NCBI GenBank assembly: GCA_964369965.1
Contig: CAYJGF010000017.1
Span: 1-58,741 of the forward strand
Origin: CAYJBH01 sp964369965
GTDB taxonomy: Bacteria > Bacillota > Clostridia > Oscillospirales > Ruminococcaceae
DNA: 58,741 nucleotides
Direction of reading: 5' to 3'
Below the pieces are notes generated by a model. That model was given only the letters and a program-made list of their open reading frames with translations, was not told where the DNA came from and did no database searches. Shown here one piece after another: positions 6,553 to 14,698 of the stretch; the stretch's first letter is position 1; every line of letters starts with the position of its first letter. Both the position numbers and the translations under genes were made by a program.

Positions 6553-8706
6553 TCACCTATAAACACCGGTTAGTGGGGATATTGCGGCGGAGTTTGCCTC
6601 TGCCATTGTATCCTGTGTTGTCGATGGGGTGGGTGGGGGCGGTGGGTCCACCACCGTAAAGTTGGTCATCGCGACGTCGTCACCGGTGTAGATTGCAATG
6701 CTGTGCCTGCCAAGTGTGAGGTCGGCGGTGTGTGCCGCGCTCAAGGTAACTACGATACTGCCATCCGCCGCCTTGGTGAGCTGGGTGTCGTTGCCCTTTG
6801 TGTGTATGGAGCGTGCCGGCGTTGACTCATCACGCAAGAATGTCTCGAGATACTCGCTGTAATCGGCGGGTGATACAAACTGCGCGCTCTGTCCGCGCAC
6901 AACGGTTATATCCGCGCCGATGATCATGTTGAGCGCGCTCAATGTGCCTGCATTCAGCTCAACGCCACCGGTTATGCCGGCAAGGCTGGTGTGCGGTATG
7001 CTCAATTCACCGCTTATCGGGTCAAAGCTGTATCTGTCGAGTTCGAGGTCAGCGCCGTCCACCGTGAGACTGAGGTGTCTCGGCAGTGCTCTGCCGGTTT
7101 CCGGTGTGAGCGTGGCGGTGTATGCACTCTGCCTCGGTGCTGTCGGCGCGACATAACCGGCGCCATCGCTTTTGATATTGCTGAGGTTTGTTGTCACCGG
7201 GTAGGCAGGGTATGCGTTGGTAATACCGGAGGTGTCCCAACCACTCGCACTATGATGATAAAGGATTTCGGCAGTTGCCGGGAAGTCGCCGGCAGGGGTT
7301 AAGCCTTCCATGAAAACTGGTCGAATAGTAAAAAAATCACTGCCGATATAGACGGTTTTAAGGGCGGTGCAACCTGAAAACGCTTTAGAATAAATGAGTG
7401 TCACATTGGGCGTTGCTCCCACCCTTGGCAGTTCCACGCTCGTCAGTGCGGTGCACCCACTAAACGCGCCATCCTCGATACTTGTAGCTTTTGGCAAGGA
7501 TACGCTCGTCAGTGCGGTGCACCCACTAAACGCGCCATCCCCGATACTTGTAGCTTTTGGCAAGGATACGCTCGTCAGGGAGGTGCACCCATTAAACGCG
7601 CCACCAGCGATATTTTCAGCCTCTGGCAGGGATACGCTCGTCAAACCGGTGCATCTGTAAAAGCTACCGGTGAGCTCGGTCACCTCCGGCAGGGATATAC
7701 TTGTCAAATTAACACAACTGCTAAATGCATCGTCGCCTATTTTTGTCGCCTTTGGCAGGGATGTACTCTTCAAAGAATTGCAAAGATTGAAAGCATTGTC
7801 ATTAATCTCGGTTGCCTCCGGCAGGGATATATCGGTCAAGGCGGAACAGGCTTCAAAAGCATTCCCCTCGATAACTTGTGCCTTTGGCAGGGATACATCC
7901 GCCAGTTTGCTGCAATTCTTAAAGGCACTCGCGCCCACGGTTGTTAATGTTGGAGCGGATAACAGCGTCAAACTGCGGCAGTCTTGAAAAGCGGCGTCAT
8001 CGATTTTTGTCACCACCGGCAAGCTCAAACTCGTCAGACCGGTATTTTTAAATGCAAATTGTCCAATTACTTCCACATTGGGGAGTGATATGCTCGTCAG
8101 ACCGGTGAGATTTGTAAATGTGGAATTACCTATGGTTTTAATCTTTGGTATGTCGATACCTGTCAGACCGGTATTTTCAAATGCGTTGTCACCGATGGTT
8201 GTCATCTCCGGCAGGGATATGGTTTTTAGGGCGGTGCAATTTTTAAATGCTTCTTTGTTGACGGTCGTCACCTTTGGGAGTGATATTTCTACGAGTTGGG
8301 TGCAAGAGATAAAAGCAGAATTGCCAACCGTTGTCACCTCCGGCGCTAATATTCCCGTTATTTGTTGACAACCGTCAAATGCATGATTGCTTATTTCAAC
8401 AACCTTGTAGGTAGTGCTACCGTTAGTCACGTAGGTGGGGATAGTTATAGCTCCTAATGTATCTATAGGTATAGAGTTGGTTAATCCATAACCGACCTGC
8501 ACCGTGTTAGAGCTGCCCTCGCTCAACACCTCGAATTCCATAGTCGCTCCGATGGTGATATCGGCACTGCCACTTTCTGTGCTTTTCCCCATTGTCGCCG
8601 TAAATTTGTCACCTACCGTCCCAAAAACATGCAGGGGGGACAGTACCGCCAACAGCGTCACCAACATCACCGCAGACAAAAACGGAAGTATAAATACCCT
8701 CTTCAA
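6553..8706 (-). CDS. BspA-like leucine-rich-repeat (LRR_5) secreted surface protein
   Basis: The protein is 717 aa and uses a TTG start (8706). An N-terminal signal peptide with hydrophobic core FILPFLSAVMLVTLLAVL precedes about 17 LRR_5-type repeats (motifs such as LTSVSLPKATSIGDGAFSGC) between roughly residues 100 and 480. A beta-rich C-terminal region follows, then a proline-rich linker (DPPPPPTPST) and the terminus AISPLTGVYR. Several repeats between 7430 and 7650 are nearly identical at the DNA level. BspA-like repeats are associated with adhesion and surface display. It is the first gene after the consensus promoter at 8744-8772 and is translationally coupled to the methyltransferase, so it belongs to the same transcript as the RiPP genes. 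The terminus resembles a sorting signal but has no following membrane segment. Confidence 0.88.
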   Translation of the reverse strand: MKRVFILPFLSAVMLVTLLAVLSPLHVFGTVGDKFTATMGKSTESGSADITIGATMEFEVLSEGSSNTVQVGYGLTNSIPIDTLGAITIPTYVTNGSTTYKVVEISNHAFDGCQQITGILAPEVTTVGNSAFISCTQLVEISLPKVTTVNKEAFKNCTALKTISLPEMTTIGDNAFENTGLTGIDIPKIKTIGNSTFTNLTGLTSISLPNVEVIGQFAFKNTGLTSLSLPVVTKIDDAAFQDCRSLTLLSAPTLTTVGASAFKNCSKLADVSLPKAQVIEGNAFEACSALTDISLPEATEINDNAFNLCNSLKSTSLPKATKIGDDAFSSCVNLTSISLPEVTELTGSFYRCTGLTSVSLPEAENIAGGAFNGCTSLTSVSLPKATSIGDGAFSGCTALTSVSLPKATSIEDGAFSGCTALTSVELPRVGATPNVTLIYSKAFSGCTALKTVYIGSDFFTIRPVFMEGLTPAGDFPATAEILYHHSASGWDTSGITNAYPAYPVTTNLSNIKSDGAGYVAPTAPRQSAYTATLTPETGRALPRHLSLTVDGADLELDRYSFDPISGELSIPHTSLAGITGGVELNAGTLSALNMIIGADITVVRGQSAQFVSPADYSEYLETFLRDESTPARSIHTKGNDTQLTKAADGSIVVTLSAAHTADLTLGRHSIAIYTGDDVAMTNFTVVDPPPPPTPSTTQDTMAEANSAAISPLTGVYR

Positions 8707-8743
8707 AATAAAAAACCTCGTGCATATATAATTACTCTACATT

Positions 8744-8772
8744 ATTATAATACAAAAATAAAGCCGTGTCAA
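8744..8772 (-). promoter_or_regulatory. Consensus sigma-A promoter of the LRR/RiPP operon
   Basis: Reading the minus strand, TTGACA (8772-8767) is separated by 17 bases from TATAAT (8749-8744), a perfect match to the housekeeping consensus. Transcription would begin about 7 bases further on and enter the LRR gene. It is back-to-back with the gldA promoter about 100 bp away. Confidence 0.85.
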
Positions 8773-8876
8773 CGTCGCAGGGCGATTTTGCCGTCAACAA
8801 TATTGCTATTTATAAAGGGGGATTTATATGCGTTTCGAATCGGAACAAACATCACGATAAAAACACAAATTATCCG

Positions 8877-8905
8877 TTGACACACCCTCCACATTATTAT
8901 ATAAT
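8877..8905 (+). promoter_or_regulatory. Consensus sigma-A promoter of the gldA operon
   Basis: TTGACA (8877-8882), a 17-base spacer and TATAAT (8900-8905) form a perfect consensus promoter 42 bases before the gldA start. An AAAGGA ribosome binding site lies about 10 bases before that ATG. Confidence 0.88.
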
Positions 8906-8946
8906 ATAAAAGTAAACAAATTTTGCAATGAAAGGATTTAAAAATT

Positions 8947-10080
8947 ATGAGAAAAGCATTTATATGCCCCTCAAAATACGTTCAAGGGGAAAACGAATTG
9001 TTCAACCTCGGCTATTTTGTTACAACTTTCGGCAAATCCGCACTTTTGATTGCACACAAGGACGATGTCCTGCGTGTGAAAACTCAACTCGACAGCACCG
9101 CGCAAAAGTTTGCAGTCACCTTTGTAGAAAGCAACTTCGGCGGCGAGTGCTCACGCGGTGAGGTGGCAAGGTTGCAAGGCATTGCAAAGGAGAAAAACTG
9201 TGACTGCATCATCGGTCTGGGTGGCGGCAAGGCTATCGACACCGCAAAATGCGTCGCCGAGGGCTCTAACCTCATCATCGTCCCGACCATCGCCGCGACC
9301 GACGCGCCGACCAGCCACTCCGCCGTGCTCTACACCGACGAGGGAGCTTTTGACGACTACGCCTATTTCAAACAAAGCCCCAGTGTTGTTTTGGTCGACA
9401 CCACCGTCATTTCCAACGCCCCGACAAGATTTTTAGTGTCCGGCATGGGCGATGCACTTTCCACCTATTTTGAGGCGAGGGCAACCTCCGCCGCATTTGC
9501 AAACGTCAACGCAGGTCTGCCCTGTGGCGCGCGTGAGGGCTTTTGCGATAAGGCTTTCAGCACAAAAACCGCGCTTGCACTCGCCACCCTTTGCTATGAA
9601 ACTCTGCTCGCCGACGGCGCAAAGGCAAAGGAGGCAAACGATGCCAAGGTGGTCACACAGGCACTCGAGAACATTGTCGAGGCAAATATCCTGCTCTCCG
9701 GCCTCGGGTTTGAGAGCGGCGGTCTCGCCGGTGCGCACGCAATACATGACGGGTTGACCATCCTTGAGGGCACTCACAAATACTTCCACGGTGAAAAGGT
9801 CGCATTTGGCACCTTAGCTCAACTTGTGCTGGAAAATGCACCCACCGAGGAACTGCACGAGGTTTTGGACTTTTGTATCTCGATAGGACTGCCGGTCTGC
9901 TTAGAGGATATCGGCGTTGAGGAGATTTCCGACGATGAACTGCTCGAAGTCGCGAAAAAAGCCTGCATACCGGAGGAGTCGGTGCACTCCATGCCTTTCC
10001 CCATCACGGTTGAGGCGGTCATGGCGGCAATCAAAACTGCGGATAAGATTGGCAGTGAGTATAAAGGTATCTTCTTTTAA
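8947..10080 (+). CDS. gldA: Glycerol dehydrogenase
   Basis: The protein is 377 aa, the usual size for an iron-type alcohol dehydrogenase family glycerol dehydrogenase. The nucleotide-binding GGGKAIDTAK motif is near residues 95-105, followed by VPTIAATDAPTS. Metal-ligand regions are visible: SGMGDALSTYFEA and two histidine segments, GAHAIHDG and HKYFHGEKVAFG. It oxidises glycerol to dihydroxyacetone with NAD+ in the cytosol. A dihydroxyacetone kinase gene follows after 16 bases, giving the classical oxidative route from glycerol to dihydroxyacetone phosphate. Identification is confident from motifs and context. Confidence 0.95.
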   Translation: MRKAFICPSKYVQGENELFNLGYFVTTFGKSALLIAHKDDVLRVKTQLDSTAQKFAVTFVESNFGGECSRGEVARLQGIAKEKNCDCIIGLGGGKAIDTAKCVAEGSNLIIVPTIAATDAPTSHSAVLYTDEGAFDDYAYFKQSPSVVLVDTTVISNAPTRFLVSGMGDALSTYFEARATSAAFANVNAGLPCGAREGFCDKAFSTKTALALATLCYETLLADGAKAKEANDAKVVTQALENIVEANILLSGLGFESGGLAGAHAIHDGLTILEGTHKYFHGEKVAFGTLAQLVLENAPTEELHEVLDFCISIGLPVCLEDIGVEEISDDELLEVAKKACIPEESVHSMPFPITVEAVMAAIKTADKIGSEYKGIFF

Positions 10081-10096
10081 TAAAGGATAGGGTGAG

Positions 10097-11821
10097 ATGA
10101 AAAAAATAATTAACAAACCGGAGAATATGGTGCTGGAAATGTGTAACGGTGTAGTCACCGCACATCCCGAGCTGGAACTTATCAGCAAATACAAGGTTAT
10201 AAAGAAAAAGGACATCAATCAAAATAAAGTCACCCTTATTTCGGGCGGCGGTTCGGGGCATGAGCCGGCACATGCAGGCTTTATCGGCAAAGGTATGCTG
10301 GACTGTGCGGTGTGTGGCGATGTGTTCGCCTCCCCCTCGCAAATTCAGGTTTACAAGGCAATTGGTGCGACCAAAAGTGACAAGGGCACATTGCTTATCA
10401 TCAAGAACTATAGCGGCGACATTATGAACTTTAAAAACGCCGCACACCTCGGCAGTGAGGACGGAATCACCGTCGACTATGTCAAGGTGGACGACGATAT
10501 CGCGGTGGAGGATAGCCTTTATACCGTTGGTCGTCGCGGTGTCGCCGGCACGGTGCTGGTCCACAAAATTGCCGGCGCAAAGGCAGAGCAGGGCGCATCT
10601 CTCGCCGAGGTTAAAGAGGTGGCTGAAAATGTCATCGAAAATCTTGCGAGTATCGGTTTTGCCTTTAGCTCTTGCACCGTCCCTGCAAAGGGCACACCGA
10701 CCTTTGACATAGCCGAGGACGAGATGGAGTATGGCGTCGGTATCCACGGCGAGCCGGGCGCAAAGCGTCAAAAAGCGATATCCTCCGCCGAACTTGCAAA
10801 AAAAATGACCGGTGATCTCTCGAAATATCAACAACTAAAAAATGGTGATGAAATAACGTTGCTTATCAACGGCTTCGGCTCCACCCCACTCGGTGAGCTG
10901 TATCTGCTGTGCAACGATGTTATGAATGAGATTGCTGCCCTCGGGGTCAAGGTCTATCGCATATTTGTCGGCAACTATATGACCAGTATCGACATGCTGG
11001 GCGCATCGGTCACGTTTTTAAAGATGAATGAGGTAATTCGCCCGCTGCTTGATGCCGAGTGCTCCACCCCTGCGTTTAATGTAAACGGCGCGTCGGTTAT
11101 ATCCTTTGCACCGATAAAAACATCTGCCAAGTCGGAAGGTTTTGTCTATAAAATGACCGAGACGGATAACGCAGTATCGGACAAAATAACCCTATCCAAC
11201 CTTAAATATATGGTGGATAAGATGGGGCAGATTATTATTGAAAATGAAGTCCCGTTTTGTGAGCTTGACTCCCACGCAGGTGATGGCGACTTCGGCATGA
11301 GTGTCGCCAAAGGTTTTCGAGTTGTAAAAGAGGAGTGGGAAGAGCTCAGCGCGGCGAACGATATAGGCGCCTTTTTAAATGACTGCTCCATGGTTATTAT
11401 GGAGAACTGCGGCGGTGCGTCGGGGCCTATCTGGGGCTCGGCATTCCGTGCGGCGGGCAGGAGCACCGTCGGCAAAAGTGAGCTCACACTCGCCGAGTTC
11501 GCCGAAATGATCGCCGCCGCCTTAAAAGGCATACAGGACACCGGCGAGCGCTCATTCGGGCGCGGTGCGGTGGTCGGTGACAAGACATTGGTGGACGCGC
11601 TCGCGCCGTTCAGTGATGCGATGTCGGCAGGCGGTGAAATGAAATCAACCTTTGAATCCGCCGCAAACGCAGCCGTCAAAGGCGCCGAAAGCACAAAGGA
11701 GATAGTCGCGAGAATGGGCAGGGCCGGCACGGTCGGCGAGCGCAGTATCGGTTATCCTGATGCCGGTGCGCACGCACTCGGTGTTATATTTACCGAAATA
11801 TATCGTTCACTCACCTTTTAA
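10097..11821 (+). CDS. ATP-dependent dihydroxyacetone kinase (DhaK-DhaL fusion)
   Basis: The protein is 574 aa. The N-terminal DhaK domain has SGGGSGHEPAHAGFIG near residues 49-64 and the substrate-binding histidine in GIHGEPGAKR. The C-terminal DhaL domain starts near 360 and has the metal-binding DSHAGDGDFG, the nucleotide loop NCGGASGPIWG and GERSIGYPDAGAHALG. A single-chain DhaK-DhaL arrangement without DhaM marks the ATP-dependent, PTS-independent type known from Citrobacter. It phosphorylates dihydroxyacetone made by the upstream dehydrogenase. The gene lies between gldA and nagB with short gaps, in one operon. Confidence 0.94.
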   Translation: MKKIINKPENMVLEMCNGVVTAHPELELISKYKVIKKKDINQNKVTLISGGGSGHEPAHAGFIGKGMLDCAVCGDVFASPSQIQVYKAIGATKSDKGTLLIIKNYSGDIMNFKNAAHLGSEDGITVDYVKVDDDIAVEDSLYTVGRRGVAGTVLVHKIAGAKAEQGASLAEVKEVAENVIENLASIGFAFSSCTVPAKGTPTFDIAEDEMEYGVGIHGEPGAKRQKAISSAELAKKMTGDLSKYQQLKNGDEITLLINGFGSTPLGELYLLCNDVMNEIAALGVKVYRIFVGNYMTSIDMLGASVTFLKMNEVIRPLLDAECSTPAFNVNGASVISFAPIKTSAKSEGFVYKMTETDNAVSDKITLSNLKYMVDKMGQIIIENEVPFCELDSHAGDGDFGMSVAKGFRVVKEEWEELSAANDIGAFLNDCSMVIMENCGGASGPIWGSAFRAAGRSTVGKSELTLAEFAEMIAAALKGIQDTGERSFGRGAVVGDKTLVDALAPFSDAMSAGGEMKSTFESAANAAVKGAESTKEIVARMGRAGTVGERSIGYPDAGAHALGVIFTEIYRSLTF

Positions 11822-11833
11822 AAAGGAGGCTTA

Positions 11834-12589
11834 ATGAGAGTTTATCGGTGCAAAGACTATGTAGGTATGTCAAGGACTGCCGCCAATATACTGTCGGCAC
11901 AGGTCATTTTCAAGCCGGATTGCGTGATAGGACTTGCGACCGGCTCCACACCGGTCGGCGCTTACAAACAGCTTATAAAATGGTACGATAAAGGGGATCT
12001 GTCCTTTTCTCAGGTTCGCAGTGTGAACCTTGATGAGTATGTCGGGCTTGCACCGACTCACCCTGAGAGCTATCGCTATTTTATGCAGAATAACTTCTTC
12101 GACCATATCAACATCAAACCGGAGAATACCCACCTGCCGAACGGCATGGCAAAGGATGCCGAACGCGAATGTGAGAGGTACAACGAGCTTATATCCTCAC
12201 TCGGCGGTATAGACATTCAACTTCTTGGGATGGGTCACAACGGGCATATCGGCTTTAATGAGCCGGGGGTGGCGTTTGAGCTTGGCACACACAAAGTGGA
12301 GCTTACCGAGCGCACTATCAAGGCGAACGCTCGATTTTTTGACGGTGATGAATCACTCGTCCCAAAACATGCATTGACCATGGGGATAAAGACCATAATG
12401 AATGCCAAAAAGATACTGGTGACGGTCAGCGGTGAGAGCAAAGCGGAGATAATCTATAAAGCGTTTTGCGGCCCTGTCATGCCGGAAGTGCCGGCGTCAA
12501 TACTGCAACTGCACCCCGACGTGACACTGGTGGGTGACGAGGCGGCTTTGTCTATGTTGATAAAGGCAGGCATTAAACCCTGTGAGTAA
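11834..12589 (+). CDS. nagB: Glucosamine-6-phosphate deaminase
   Basis: The protein is 251 aa. Family motifs include GLATGSTPVGAYK near residues 34-46, NLDEYVGL near 68-75, and the active-site loop LGMGHNGHIGFNEPG near 132-146. It converts glucosamine-6-phosphate to fructose-6-phosphate and ammonia. An AAAGGAGG ribosome binding site sits before the ATG, and the gene is 12 bases after dhaKL. No nagA is present here, so amino-sugar deacetylation must be encoded elsewhere. Grouping with glycerol genes suggests that both feed triose/hexose phosphate pools. Confidence 0.94.
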   Translation: MRVYRCKDYVGMSRTAANILSAQVIFKPDCVIGLATGSTPVGAYKQLIKWYDKGDLSFSQVRSVNLDEYVGLAPTHPESYRYFMQNNFFDHINIKPENTHLPNGMAKDAERECERYNELISSLGGIDIQLLGMGHNGHIGFNEPGVAFELGTHKVELTERTIKANARFFDGDESLVPKHALTMGIKTIMNAKKILVTVSGESKAEIIYKAFCGPVMPEVPASILQLHPDVTLVGDEAALSMLIKAGIKPCE

Positions 12590-12608
12590 TGATTTAGAAA
12601 GGATATAA

Positions 12609-13592
12609 ATGATAAAAATAGGTATTATAGGTTACGGCAACCTTGGCAAGGGCGTGGAGTACGCTATACAGCAAAACAGCGACATGGAGCTGGTCGGGGT
12701 GTTCACACGCCGTGACCCGAGCACACTGAAAATAACGACGCCGAACGTCAAGGTCTATTCCATGGACGATGCCATATCGATGAAAAGCGAGATCGATGTC
12801 ATGATACTCTGCGGTGGTTCTGCCACCGACCTGCCGGAGCAAACACCGATGTTTGCACAGCATTTTAACGTGGTGGACAGCTTTGATACCCATGCGAATA
12901 TACCGGAGCATTTCAAGACGGTGGATGCCGCCTCCAAAAAAGCGGACAAGATATCGGTCATCTCGGTCGGTTGGGATCCCGGTATGTTCTCAATAGCGCG
13001 AATTTATGCAGGCGCGATACTGCCGTGCGGTGAGGATTATACATTCTGGGGTCGCGGTGTCAGCCAAGGGCATTCCGATGCCATTCGCCGTGTTGAGGGT
13101 GTTTTGGATGCCCGTCAGTATACAATACCGGTGCCGTCGGCACTGGAGGCGGTGCGTGCAGGCGAAAACCCGACCCTCACAACCCGTGAAAAACACACTC
13201 GTGAGTGCTTTGTGGTGGCAAAAGAGGGGGCGGACCTTGACAAAATCCGTGACACTATAGTGAATATGCCAAACTATTTTTCCGATTACAACACCACCGT
13301 AAACTTTATCACGCAGGAGGAGTTACAACGCGACCACGCAGGGATTCCCCACGGTGGCTTTGTTATAAGAAGTGGCAAGACCGGTGCAAACGAGAGCATG
13401 AACCATGTCATAGAGTACAGCCTTAAACTGGACTCCAACCCCGAGTTTACCGCCTCGGTGCTCGTCGCATACGCACGCGCGGCATACCGTCTTGACCAAG
13501 ATGGTCAATCGGGTTGTAAAACCGCATTTGACATAGCCCCTGCATATCTTTGCGAGAAGAGTGGTGAGGAGCTGCGAGCACAGTTGCTGTAA
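12609..13592 (+). CDS. ddh: meso-Diaminopimelate D-dehydrogenase
   Basis: The protein is 327 aa, as expected for Ddh. The N-terminal Rossmann motif GIIGYGNLGKG is at about residues 5-15. The signatures CGGSATDLPEQ, DSFDTHANIPEH, SVGWDPGMFSI and WGRGVSQGHSDA are all present. It catalyses NADPH-dependent reductive amination of tetrahydrodipicolinate to meso-DAP in one step, supplying lysine and peptidoglycan. It is the last gene of the gldA-dhaKL-nagB-ddh unit. Its 3' part carries the first of the clustered TTGACC-N5-GGTCAA palindromes (13492-13508). Confidence 0.95.
   Translation: MIKIGIIGYGNLGKGVEYAIQQNSDMELVGVFTRRDPSTLKITTPNVKVYSMDDAISMKSEIDVMILCGGSATDLPEQTPMFAQHFNVVDSFDTHANIPEHFKTVDAASKKADKISVISVGWDPGMFSIARIYAGAILPCGEDYTFWGRGVSQGHSDAIRRVEGVLDARQYTIPVPSALEAVRAGENPTLTTREKHTRECFVVAKEGADLDKIRDTIVNMPNYFSDYNTTVNFITQEELQRDHAGIPHGGFVIRSGKTGANESMNHVIEYSLKLDSNPEFTASVLVAYARAAYRLDQDGQSGCKTAFDIAPAYLCEKSGEELRAQLL
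13492..13508. promoter_or_regulatory. Palindromic site 1: TTGACC-AAGAT-GGTCAA
   Basis: A perfect 6+6 inverted repeat with a 5-base spacer, inside the ddh coding region. It is the leftmost of eight such sites. The protein that binds it is unknown. Confidence 0.6.
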
Positions 13593-13612
13593 ATTATCTT
13601 TACAAAGGAAAG

Positions 13613-13641
13613 AACCGCCACCCCTGTTTTGGGTGGCGGTT
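13613..13641. terminator. Bidirectional intrinsic terminator between ddh and the nonulosonate synthase gene
   Basis: An 11-bp perfect stem (AACCGCCACCC paired with GGGTGGCGGTT) with a 7-base loop is followed by TTTTG on the plus strand. It sits between convergent genes and can end both transcripts. Confidence 0.85.
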
Positions 13642-13645
13642 TTGT

Positions 13646-14641
13646 TCATATAATTATCTGCTCATCCTCCTCAAAATCGCGCACCGCGAGAGTATCGAGG
13701 ATTTCATGCCATCGCATGGGGGATATGCCGTCACCGGGGCGTTTGGTGGTGATATTGTCGATGGTTAGCATTTCCCCTTTTTTTATGGGTCTAGAAGCAA
13801 CAATGCTTTTTCGGGCGATGTTTATATTTTTTGTCTCGGAAGGGCTTGGTTTTTTTTCACCGTTTCCAACGAGTTGTTCGGTGTTTCTAACAGCGTTGAC
13901 CATCGCGGTCAATTCATCGGGTTCAAGGCTTGCCTTGTGGTCCGGTCCCGGTGCGTTTTTATCAAGAGTGAAATGTTTTTCTATTACGCAGGCACCGAGA
14001 GCGACCGCTGCAACCGCCGCCTCAATGCCGGTGGTGTGGTCGGAGTATCCAACCTTAACACCGAATTTTTCCTTTAGAGTAAGCATTGCGCGAAGGTTGA
14101 CATCATGAAAGGGGGTGGGGTACTCCGTGTTACAGTGTAAGAGGGTGAGAGAGGGGACACCGTGGGATAAAAGCACGTTGACCGCCTCGGTCACTTCGTC
14201 CATGTTGCACATACCGGTTGAGAGAATTACTTCCTTTTTCAGTTCCGCCACCGCCTCCAATAAGGGCAGATTTGTTATCTCGCCGGACGGTATTTTATAT
14301 ATCGGCAGGTCGAGGGTGGATAAAAAATCAAGGCTGACAGGGTCGAAAGGTGTCGAGAGGTATACAATGCCAATGTCATCACAATATCGTTTTAGCTCGG
14401 CATGTTCCTCAAAGGTCAAATGCAACTTTTTTATCATTTCGAGCTGGCTTTCCTGCGCGTCGGTTGTCGCTTTTTGATAGTCCGCTTTTGGTGCATATTT
14501 GCTGATAACCAGCTCCGGCAGAGCGGTTTGAAACTTGACAATATCGGCACCGCACCCCTTTGCAACGTCGCACATTTTTTTGGCAAGTGTTAGCGAGTTG
14601 CCGGCGTTAACGCCTGCCTCCGCAATAATTAATGTAGACAT
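13646..14641 (-). CDS. NeuB/LegI-family nonulosonate (legionaminate/sialate) synthase
   Basis: The protein is 331 aa from the ATG at 14641, which has AGAGGG upstream; a longer frame from 14683 would run through an operator-like palindrome and is rejected. NeuB-barrel motifs are visible: IAEAGVNAGNS near the N-terminus, VKFQTA, LSTPFD, YKIPSGEI, GYSDHTTG and EKHFTLD. A C-terminal SAF/antifreeze-like domain (RPIKKGEMLT) follows. The family condenses a 2,4- or 2-amino hexose with phosphoenolpyruvate. The LegB-type dehydratase in the same operon favours legionaminic acid over sialic acid, but the other Leg enzymes (LegC, LegH, LegG, LegF) are not in the window. Confidence 0.88.
   Translation of the reverse strand: MSTLIIAEAGVNAGNSLTLAKKMCDVAKGCGADIVKFQTALPELVISKYAPKADYQKATTDAQESQLEMIKKLHLTFEEHAELKRYCDDIGIVYLSTPFDPVSLDFLSTLDLPIYKIPSGEITNLPLLEAVAELKKEVILSTGMCNMDEVTEAVNVLLSHGVPSLTLLHCNTEYPTPFHDVNLRAMLTLKEKFGVKVGYSDHTTGIEAAVAAVALGACVIEKHFTLDKNAPGPDHKASLEPDELTAMVNAVRNTEQLVGNGEKKPSPSETKNINIARKSIVASRPIKKGEMLTIDNITTKRPGDGISPMRWHEILDTLAVRDFEEDEQIII
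13896..13912. promoter_or_regulatory. Palindromic site 2: TTGACC-ATCGC-GGTCAA
   Basis: A perfect inverted repeat with a 5-base spacer, within the nonulosonate synthase gene. Confidence 0.6.
14178..14194. promoter_or_regulatory. Palindromic site 3: TTGACC-GCCTC-GGTCAC
   Basis: Eleven of twelve half-site positions match, with the same 5-base spacer. It lies within the nonulosonate synthase gene. Confidence 0.5.
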
Positions 14642-14666
14642 TTTATCCCTCTTAAAAAATATTTTT

Positions 14667-14683
14667 TTGACCAATATGGTCAA
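14667..14683. promoter_or_regulatory. Palindromic site 4: TTGACC-AATAT-GGTCAA, upstream of the synthase gene
   Basis: A perfect inverted repeat in the short intergenic gap, centred about 34 bases before the synthase ATG. It is a classical operator position. Neither strand has a terminator-like U-run adjoining a GC-rich stem. Confidence 0.65.
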
Positions 14684-14698
14684 TATAAAAATTTTATA

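Noticed and set aside
7394..8368. Plus-strand frames opposite the LRR repeats
   Set aside because: Repeated coding sequence produces regular open frames on the other strand; there is no ribosome binding site or recognisable protein.
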